9,411 nt of DNA. Origin: JAVVVD01 sp036652795. GTDB taxonomy: Bacteria > Bacillota > Clostridia > Christensenellales > CAG-138. The position numbers were made by a program, and so were the translations under genes. The notes under the pieces were generated by a model. The model was not told the DNA's origin. It searched no databases and was given only the letters and a program-made list of their open reading frames with translations. The first letter of the stretch is position 1, and each line of letters begins with the position of its first letter. Positions 4,025-9,411 of this stretch are shown here, piece by piece. Where the stretch lies: positions 1 through 9,411 of the forward strand of contig JAVVVD010000014.1 of the NCBI GenBank assembly GCA_036652795.1, given 5' to 3'.

Positions 4025-7000
4025 ATGGCGAAAATGACGATCGATGGTAATACCGCTGCCGCGCATGTAGCATACGCGTTTTCCGATGTGGCGGCGATAT
4101 ACCCCATCACCCCTTCCTCTCCAATGGCGGAGGTGGCCGACGACTGGGCTGCCAATGGCAGAACCAACCTGTTTGGTCAGAAGGTACGCATCGCGGAGAT
4201 GCAGTCCGAGGGCGGCGCCGCAGGCGCGGTGCACGGTTCACTTTCGGCAGGCGCACTGACCACAACCTTTACGGCATCCCAGGGTCTGCTGCTGATGATC
4301 CCCAATATGTATAAGATATCGGGCGAGATGCTGCCTGGCGTATTCCATGTGAGCGCACGTGCTTTGGCGGCTCATTCACTGTCAATATTTGGTGATCATA
4401 GCGACGTTATGGGAACAAGGCAAACAGGCTTTGCTATGCTGTCGTCTGCATCGGTGCAGGAGGTTATGGATCTCGCGTTGGTTACGCATCTGTCAGCTAT
4501 ACATAGCAGCATTCCCTTTGTTCATTTCTTCGATGGCTTCCGCACCTCCCATGAGGTTCAGAAGATTGAGTCTATAGATTATGCCGACATGGCAAAGCTG
4601 TGCGACTTCGAGGCTGTAAAGCGTTTTCGTGAGCGCGCCCTTAACCCCGAGCATCCCCATCAGGCGGGCACTGCACAGAATCCGGATATCTACTTCCAGG
4701 GTCGTGAAGCTGCCAACAAATACTATGCGGCGATTCCCGACGTGGTTCAGAACTATATGGACGAGGTTGCCAAGATCACAGGACGTGCATATCATCTGTT
4801 TGACTATGTTGGCGCACCCGATGCACAGAAGGTGCTTATACTAATGGGCAGCGGAGCTGATGCGGCAGAGGAAACCATAAATTACCTTAACTCCAAGGGA
4901 GAAAAACTGGGCCTTATCAAGGTGCGCCTGTATCGTCCGTTTGCGGCGGATAAGCTGATTGAGGCGCTGCCAAAGAGCGTTAAGAAGATAGTTGTGCTGG
5001 ATCGTACAAAGGAGCCAGGCTCCCTTGGCGAACCTCTCTATCAGGATGTGCTCACGGCACTGAGCGAAAATGGCATAACCGGTATCACTGTGGTTGGCGG
5101 ACGTTACGGCCTTGGCTCAAAGGAATTCACCCCCACCATGGTAAAGGCGGTTTATGATAACCTGTCGGCTAAGGCGCCCAAAAACCACTTTACAGTTGGC
5201 ATATTGGACGATGTAACCAATACCTCATTGGAGCTGGGCGAGCTGGTAAATGCCGCACCCGAGGGAACAATTGCTTGCAAGTTCTACGGACTTGGCTCTG
5301 ATGGAACCGTTGGCGCAAACAAGAACTCCATCAAGATAATCGGCGACCATACCGATATGTATGCGCAGGGATACTTCGCTTACGACTCCAAAAAGTCCGG
5401 CGGACTCACAGTATCTCATCTGCGCTTTGGCAAAAGGCCAATACAGTCCCCATATCTCATCGACCAGGCGGACTTTGTGGCTTGCCATAACCCATCCTAT
5501 GTTACCCGCTATGACGTTGCTGACGGCATAAAAGAGGGTGGCGTGTTCCTGCTTAACTCCGAGTGGACGATGCAGGACATGGAAAAAGAACTTCCCGCGT
5601 CCATGAAGAACGCCATTGCGCGTGCTAAGCTGCGCTTCTATAACATAGACGCTATCAAAATCGCTAAGGAAGTTGGCATGGGCAACCGCATCAATACAAT
5701 AATGCAGGCCGCCTTCTTTAAGCTTGCAAACGTGATTTCTGCCGACGACGCCATCGAATTTATGAAGGCTGCCGCTAAGAAATCATACTCCAAGAAGGGT
5801 GACGAGGTCGTTAAGAAGAACTATGCGGCCATAGATGCAGGCGCCGGCGGAATAGAAGAAATCCACTATCCGGCTTCTTGGGCAACCACAACGGAGGGCG
5901 CAGCCCCAGTGGCCACCACGGACGATAAATATTTCCACGACTTCATCAAGCCGGTGCTGGCACAAAATGGCGATAAACTGCCCGTTTCAGCGCTCAGCCC
6001 TGACGGCTTCGTTCCTACAGGCACCACAAAATATGAAAAACGCGGTATCGCGGTGGATGTGCCGGCATGGATAAGCGAAAACTGCATCCAGTGCAACCAG
6101 TGCTCTCTGGTGTGCCCGCATGCCTGCATAAGGCCGGTGCTTACAAAGCAGGGAGACAAGCTGCCTGCTACATTTGTAACAAAGCCCGCTATAGGCAAGG
6201 AGCTTGAGGGCTACAACTTCCGTATGCAGCTTTCGCCGCTGGATTGTACCGGCTGCGGTAACTGTGCGGATGTTTGCCCCGCTAAGGAAAAGGCACTTAA
6301 GATGGTTCCTATGCATACTGTTGTCGCTGCGGAAGAAGCAAACTGGAATGCTGCAGAAAAACTGCCTAAGCGCGATGTGACACTTAACCATGCCACAATC
6401 AAGGGCAGCCAATTCCTTCAGCCGCTATTCGAGTTCTCCGGCGCATGCGCAGGCTGCGGCGAAACACCATATATCAAATTGATAACACAGCTTTATGGCG
6501 ATCGCATGATAATAGCCAACGCCACAGGATGCAGCTCAATCTATGGCGGCAGTGCACCTACATGCCCATACACGGTAAACGAGAAGGGTCACGGCCCGGC
6601 ATGGGCAAACTCGCTGTTTGAGGATAACGCGGAGTTTGGATTTGGCATGAACCTAGCCACCTCGCATCGCCGTAACAAGCTGGCCGATCTGGTTAAAGCC
6701 CTGAGGAATGAATTGGACGATGCAAACAAATCGGTGTGCGACAATTGGCTAAATAATATGGATGACGCCGAGGGCAGCAAAAAGGCTGCTGAGTCGCTGC
6801 TGGCGCTGGTCAATTCCTGCAAGGACTGCGGCTGCGATTGCGATGAACTGTGCCGCGAGATAGCAAGCATGGGCGACCTGATGGTCAAAAAGTCCATTTG
6901 GGTGTTTGGCGGCGATGGCTGGGCATACGACATCGGCTATGGTGGATTGGATCACGTGTTGGCAATGGGCGAGGACGTGAATGTGCTGGTAATTGATACT

Positions 7001-7531
7001 GAGGTATACAGCAACACCGGCGGACAGTCCAGCAAAGCAACCCCGACTGGTTCAGTTGCCAAGTTTGCCGCGGCCGGCAAGCGTACCAAGAAGAAGGATC
7101 TGGGCATGATGGCCATGAGCTATGGCTATGTGTATGTTGCCAAGGTCTGCATGGGCGCAAACCAGAATCAGCTTATCAAGGCGATCACTGAAGCAGAGGC
7201 TTATCCAGGCCCGTCTCTGATAATTGCCTATGCCCCTTGCATCAATCACGGTATCAACATGGGTAAATCCCAGGCTGAAGCCAAGAAGGCTGTTGAGGCT
7301 GGCTATTGGCCGCTGTACAGATATAACCCCGTACTGGCGGATCAGGGCAAGAATCCATTCACACTGGACAGCAAGGAAGCCAAGAGCTCATATCGCGACT
7401 TCATAATGGGCGAAGTGCGTTATGCGTCCCTGCTAAAGACATTCCCCGATGCCGCAGAGGAGCTGTTTGTACGCGCCGAGCAGGAGGCAAAGGATAAGTT
7501 CGATTATTATAAAAAGCTGGGCGATATGTAA
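4025..7531 (+). CDS. nifJ: Pyruvate:ferredoxin (flavodoxin) oxidoreductase, single-chain
   Basis: This enzyme converts pyruvate and CoA to acetyl-CoA and CO2 and reduces ferredoxin, the main entry of pyruvate into anaerobic fermentation. It is a cytosolic homodimer with TPP and three 4Fe-4S clusters. The 1168 residues carry all domains: the pyruvate/TPP pyrimidine domain with ITPSSPM (T29), E62 and R112; a transketolase C-terminal-like domain around 260-400; and the gamma domain around 415-630. The ferredoxin domain has cluster ligands C687, C690, C693, C697 and C741, C744, C747, C751. The TPP domain has CAGCG (C808, C811), C836, GDGWAYDIGYGG from 963, NTGGQ from 997, and C1072. These match the cluster and active-site residues of the Desulfovibrio africanus enzyme at nearly the same numbering. 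An extra cysteine-rich stretch lies at 932-943. The gene has its own consensus promoter and terminator and is a single-gene unit. Confidence 0.98.
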   Translation: MAKMTIDGNTAAAHVAYAFSDVAAIYPITPSSPMAEVADDWAANGRTNLFGQKVRIAEMQSEGGAAGAVHGSLSAGALTTTFTASQGLLLMIPNMYKISGEMLPGVFHVSARALAAHSLSIFGDHSDVMGTRQTGFAMLSSASVQEVMDLALVTHLSAIHSSIPFVHFFDGFRTSHEVQKIESIDYADMAKLCDFEAVKRFRERALNPEHPHQAGTAQNPDIYFQGREAANKYYAAIPDVVQNYMDEVAKITGRAYHLFDYVGAPDAQKVLILMGSGADAAEETINYLNSKGEKLGLIKVRLYRPFAADKLIEALPKSVKKIVVLDRTKEPGSLGEPLYQDVLTALSENGITGITVVGGRYGLGSKEFTPTMVKAVYDNLSAKAPKNHFTVGILDDVTNTSLELGELVNAAPEGTIACKFYGLGSDGTVGANKNSIKIIGDHTDMYAQGYFAYDSKKSGGLTVSHLRFGKRPIQSPYLIDQADFVACHNPSYVTRYDVADGIKEGGVFLLNSEWTMQDMEKELPASMKNAIARAKLRFYNIDAIKIAKEVGMGNRINTIMQAAFFKLANVISADDAIEFMKAAAKKSYSKKGDEVVKKNYAAIDAGAGGIEEIHYPASWATTTEGAAPVATTDDKYFHDFIKPVLAQNGDKLPVSALSPDGFVPTGTTKYEKRGIAVDVPAWISENCIQCNQCSLVCPHACIRPVLTKQGDKLPATFVTKPAIGKELEGYNFRMQLSPLDCTGCGNCADVCPAKEKALKMVPMHTVVAAEEANWNAAEKLPKRDVTLNHATIKGSQFLQPLFEFSGACAGCGETPYIKLITQLYGDRMIIANATGCSSIYGGSAPTCPYTVNEKGHGPAWANSLFEDNAEFGFGMNLATSHRRNKLADLVKALRNELDDANKSVCDNWLNNMDDAEGSKKAAESLLALVNSCKDCGCDCDELCREIASMGDLMVKKSIWVFGGDGWAYDIGYGGLDHVLAMGEDVNVLVIDTEVYSNTGGQSSKATPTGSVAKFAAAGKRTKKKDLGMMAMSYGYVYVAKVCMGANQNQLIKAITEAEAYPGPSLIIAYAPCINHGINMGKSQAEAKKAVEAGYWPLYRYNPVLADQGKNPFTLDSKEAKSSYRDFIMGEVRYASLLKTFPDAAEELFVRAEQEAKDKFDYYKKLGDM

Positions 7532-7553
7532 TTAGATCAATAGGCAATACAAC

Positions 7554-7584
7554 ACAGGGCGCGGGAGTCAATCCCGCGCCCTGT
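7554..7584 (+). terminator. Strong hairpin terminator of nifJ
   Basis: ACAGGGCGCGGGA (7554-7566) pairs perfectly with TCCCGCGCCCTGT (7572-7584) around GTCAA, giving 13 bp that are mostly GC. The following tail (TATATGTATT) is U-rich but interrupted. It lies 22 nt after the nifJ stop. Because the hairpin is so stable, it could also stop transcription arriving from the opposite side. Confidence 0.82.
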
Positions 7585-7600
7585 TATATGTATTGAGCGC

Positions 7601-7633
7601 AAAAAAATGGCCCTTCATTGCTGAGGAGCCATT
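7601..7633 (-). terminator. Intrinsic terminator of the rlmB-sigH unit
   Basis: On the minus strand, AATGGCTCCTC (7633-7623) pairs with GAAGGGCCATT (7616-7606) around a 6-nt loop, with one mismatch and one wobble. A run of T follows immediately (7607-7601 read as A on the plus strand). This is a standard rho-independent terminator. It lies 144 nt beyond the sigH stop, so the sigH message has a long 3' untranslated tail. Confidence 0.78.
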
Positions 7634-7777
7634 CGAACACGATTTGGTACTGAAAGGGGTCAGCGCCATTGCCATGTTTCACTTGCATGCTTAGTATACA
7701 CCATATTTTCACCAGATGTGTTAGGAAATCATTACACAATCCCTAAACTTGTGTTAGTTTTTAAAGAAATTACCGTA
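7634..7777 (-). other. 144-nt 3' untranslated tail of sigH with small repeats
   Basis: No convincing gene fits here on either strand. The region holds a small hairpin (7646-7667: GGTACTGA and TCAGCGCC around AAGGGG, one mismatch), a direct repeat TGTGTTAG at 7717-7724 and 7750-7757 (33 bp apart), and an inverted repeat ACACAA/TTGTGT (7734-7739 and 7749-7754). It may be only a decayed spacer where the usual downstream neighbours of sigH were lost, or a structured 3' UTR or small RNA ending at the terminator at 7601-7633. Confidence 0.4.
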
Positions 7778-8404
7778 TTAGCGCACATATTGTTCCAGCT
7801 TGTGCTTAACGCGCTGGAGCGCATTGTCAACCGTTTTGGTGCCGCGGCCCAGCTCAGTGGATATCTCCTGATAGGATTTACCATCTAAAAAAAGGTATAC
7901 TACACGCTTTTCAAGCGGGGAGAGCAGAGCGTTCATGTAGTGCGCGATATCGTTTAGTGATTCCTTGCCTATGAATGTATCCTCAGGATCATCCGTACTA
8001 AGCGTGAACACATCCATCAGCGTACGGTCTGCATCCTCATCATACATAGGGCGGTATAGCGAAACATAGGTGTTAAGCGGCGCATGCTTCTGGCGGGTGG
8101 CGGATTTTATCGCGGTGATTATCTGCCGCAATATGCACATCTCGGCAAAGGAGCGAAATGACGCGCCGTGGCCATCGTCATAATCGCGGATGGCCTTATA
8201 CAGTCCTATCATACCTTCCTGAACCAGATCTTCATGATCCGCTCCCATCAGAAAATACGGGCGCGCCTTCATACGCACTATGTTTTTATAGCGCTCGCAC
8301 AGCAGCTCCGAAGCTTCGGAGCTCTGTTCAATTTCACCATACCGCGAACGGACTACAAGTTCCTCGTCAGAAAGCTGAGCAAGGGTAGAACCTGCTTGTT
8401 CCAA
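7778..8404 (-). CDS. sigH: RNA polymerase sigma factor SigH (Spo0H)
   Basis: SigH directs RNA polymerase to genes of the transition to stationary phase and the start of sporulation. The 208-residue protein (Bacillus SigH is 218) contains region 2.1-2.2 with GADHEDLVQEGMIGLYKAIR (54-73) and region 2.3-2.4 with FRSFAEMCILRQIITAIK (83-100) and ATRQKHAPLNTYVSL (102-116). It also has the promoter-recognition segment DEDADRTLMDV (122-132) and region 4 with SPLEKRVVYLFLDGKSYQEI (162-181) and KTVDNALQRVKHKLE (190-204). These segments follow Bacillus SigH almost word for word. The start is TTG at 8404, supported by AGGA 9 nt upstream inside the end of rlmB and by the position relative to the family. 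Only CA separates it from the rlmB TAA, so translation is likely coupled. The N-terminus is shorter than in Bacillus. The gene is the last of its unit. Confidence 0.94.
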   Translation of the reverse strand: MEQAGSTLAQLSDEELVVRSRYGEIEQSSEASELLCERYKNIVRMKARPYFLMGADHEDLVQEGMIGLYKAIRDYDDGHGASFRSFAEMCILRQIITAIKSATRQKHAPLNTYVSLYRPMYDEDADRTLMDVFTLSTDDPEDTFIGKESLNDIAHYMNALLSPLEKRVVYLFLDGKSYQEISTELGRGTKTVDNALQRVKHKLEQYVR

Positions 8405-8406
8405 TG

Positions 8407-9411
8407 TTATGTATCCTGCCGTTTCTTTTCAAACATAAGTATTGCGGCAGCCACCGCAGCGTTTAGCGAATCTATTTCTCCGCACAGCGGTATTGATACG
8501 AGAAAATCGCATTTATCCTTTATCAGCTTGCTAAGTCCGGCGCCTTCGCCGCCTATCACAAGCCCAAGCGCGCCCTTAAGCTTTGCACCGCCCATTGGCT
8601 GGCCGGTCATATCTGCGCCTGCCATCCATATGCCGTCATTCTTAAGGCGATCCATAGCGCCCGCCAGATTAGCTACCTTAGCTACCTTCATGTATTCGGT
8701 TGCGCCGGCGCTGGCCTTGCAAACTGCCGCAGTAACGGATACTGATCTGCGCTTGGGTATAACTACGCCATGCGCGCCCGCGCATACAGCGCTGCGGATA
8801 ATTGAGCCAAGGTTATGCGGATCCTCTATGCCGTCTAGCAGTATTACAAACGGCGGTTCGTTCTTTGCCTTGGCAGCATCCAATATATCGCCCAGCTCGC
8901 AGTATTCAACGCCAGGTACCTGCGCTACTATGCCTTGGTGGTTGCCTGTCTTTGTGCCGTGACCGAACGGCATGCACAGCTCGTCCAACTGTCGCCTGTC
9001 AATTTCGCGTATCTGTAGGTTCTGATCCCGCGCAAGATTTACAACCTCGCGCAGCGAACCATCCTGTTCGGTGGATACCAATATACGATCTATGCTGCGG
9101 CCACTCTTTATGGCCTCGCGAACCGCATTTCGGCCCATTATGATATACGGAAGCTCATCTTCGGGTATTTGCGATGCCGGCACAGCAAGCGCAACAGGGG
9201 CGGGTGCCGGTTCGCGATTTTCATGCGGGGCATATGGCTTTCTGTCATAGGCGGGCTTATCGCCATATGTGCGCTTTGCGCCATCGCCGTAGGCTGGCTT
9301 ATCGCCATAGGTGCGCTTTGCGCCATCGCCGTAGGCTGGTTTATCGCCATAGGTGCGCTTTGCGCCATCGCCATAGGCGGGTTGGGCGCCGTAGGTGCGC
9401 GGGGCGGGGGC
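8407..9411 (-). CDS. rlmB: 23S rRNA (guanosine-2'-O) methyltransferase RlmB with repeat-rich N-terminal extension (5' partial)
   Basis: RlmB transfers a methyl group from SAM to the 2'-O of a conserved guanosine (G2251 in E. coli) of 23S rRNA. The reading frame is open to the window edge, so the start is missing; 334 residues are visible. Counting from the first visible codon, the catalytic core runs from about residue 89 (YIIMGRNAVREAI) to the end, about 246 residues, the normal size of the whole enzyme. It shows a substrate-binding N-domain with NHQGIVAQV, then the SpoU/TrmH knot motifs: LLDGIEDPHNLGSIIRSA, VIGGEGAGLS and IPLCGEIDSLNAAVAAAI. The preceding 88 residues are a Gly/Tyr/Asp/Lys/Arg/Pro-rich, probably disordered extension containing a 14-residue tandem repeat and a Pro/Ala linker. 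The GTG at 9183 could be taken as the start, but it lacks a Shine-Dalgarno and would leave the in-frame repeat unexplained. sigH follows after 2 nt. Confidence 0.93.
   Translation of the reverse strand, partial: APAPRTYGAQPAYGDGAKRTYGDKPAYGDGAKRTYGDKPAYGDGAKRTYGDKPAYDRKPYAPHENREPAPAPVALAVPASQIPEDELPYIIMGRNAVREAIKSGRSIDRILVSTEQDGSLREVVNLARDQNLQIREIDRRQLDELCMPFGHGTKTGNHQGIVAQVPGVEYCELGDILDAAKAKNEPPFVILLDGIEDPHNLGSIIRSAVCAGAHGVVIPKRRSVSVTAAVCKASAGATEYMKVAKVANLAGAMDRLKNDGIWMAGADMTGQPMGGAKLKGALGLVIGGEGAGLSKLIKDKCDFLVSIPLCGEIDSLNAAVAAAILMFEKKRQDT
9253..9399 (-). repeat. 42-bp in-frame tandem repeat inside rlmB
   Basis: Three full copies lie at 9337-9378, 9295-9336 and 9253-9294. Each encodes AYGDGAKRTYGDKP, and a degenerate half copy (RTYGAQP, 9379-9399) precedes them. 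Copies differ at two to four positions, all third-codon and all synonymous (Tyr, Thr, Lys and Pro codons). Within each unit a YGD core occurs twice. The period is a multiple of three, so gain or loss of copies keeps rlmB in frame. More copies may lie beyond the window. Confidence 0.93.

Noticed and set aside
5987..6933. Several minus-strand frames opposite nifJ (e.g. 5987-6412, 6589-6933)
   Set aside because: They are antisense to conserved Fe-S and TPP domains, lack ribosome sites and show no domain. They are shadows of nifJ codon use.
7619..7640. tRNA-like T-loop (GTTCGAAT on the minus strand)
   Set aside because: The flanking bases do not form a T-stem, no acceptor stem or anticodon arm fits, and the segment overlaps the sigH terminator hairpin.
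8168..8962. Plus-strand reading frame of 264 codons opposite rlmB and sigH
   Set aside because: It crosses two well-supported genes in antisense, has no ribosome site, and gives a Ser/Pro/Ala-rich translation typical of a shadow frame.
9138..9374. Minus-strand frame rich in MAMAQSAPMA repeats
   Set aside because: It is the alternative-frame reading of the 42-bp repeat. The rlmB frame runs unbroken into the catalytic core and shows purely synonymous copy differences, so that is the coding frame.
9253..9399. CRISPR array
   Set aside because: The 42-bp copies are directly contiguous with no variable spacers, and they encode protein in the rlmB frame.
1..9411. A mobile island, phage-defence locus or other novel multi-gene system
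   Set aside because: No transposase, integrase, terminal repeats, toxin-antitoxin or defence-type domains were seen. The genes are core metabolic, sporulation and ribosome-modification functions.

Overview
The window looks like chromosomal DNA of an anaerobic, endospore-forming member of the Clostridia (Firmicutes). The pointers are a spmA-spmB spore-maturation pair, a SigH-type sigma factor with close similarity to Spo0H, a single-chain clostridial-type pyruvate:ferredoxin oxidoreductase, AGGAGG ribosome binding sites and sigma-A-like promoters. Base composition is mixed: coding regions are moderately GC-rich and spacers are AT-rich. Nothing specific enough is present to name a genus. No insertion sequence, phage gene, CRISPR array, tRNA or rRNA was seen.

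Layout. Positions 1-46 hold the terminator of a gene that lies outside the window. Positions 133-1226 (+) are spmA and spmB, overlapping by 4 bp. Positions 1292-2142 (+) are a separate unit with a good sigma-A-like promoter, a leader hairpin and comB (2-phosphosulfolactate phosphatase). A shared bidirectional terminator (2159-2194) separates comB from a convergent two-gene unit on the minus strand: an RpiR/SIS transcription factor (2915-3709) followed by a PHP-domain metallophosphoesterase (2197-2895). A 315-bp AT-rich divergent spacer (3710-4024) carries the promoters of rpiR and nifJ and several symmetric motifs. nifJ (4025-7531, +) ends at a strong hairpin. It converges on a minus-strand rlmB-sigH unit (7778-9411, rlmB 5'-partial), which ends at its own terminator (7601-7633) after a 144-nt untranslated tail.

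How the genes fit together. Three themes meet here. Sporulation is represented by spmAB, by sigH, and possibly by comB, because sulfolactate is a known spore constituent in Bacillus. Central anaerobic carbon metabolism is represented by nifJ. The third theme is sugar-phosphate sensing and phosphoester chemistry (RpiR plus PHP). rlmB and sigH are translationally linked: the sigH TTG start lies 2 nt after the rlmB stop.

Most striking features. RlmB carries a long low-complexity N-terminal extension built from a 42-bp/14-residue tandem repeat whose copies differ only by synonymous changes. The PFOR has a run of five cysteines in 12 residues outside its known Fe-S ligands. The rpiR/nifJ spacer is dense with palindromes. 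I see no convincing undescribed multi-gene system; most of the window is ordinary core genome.
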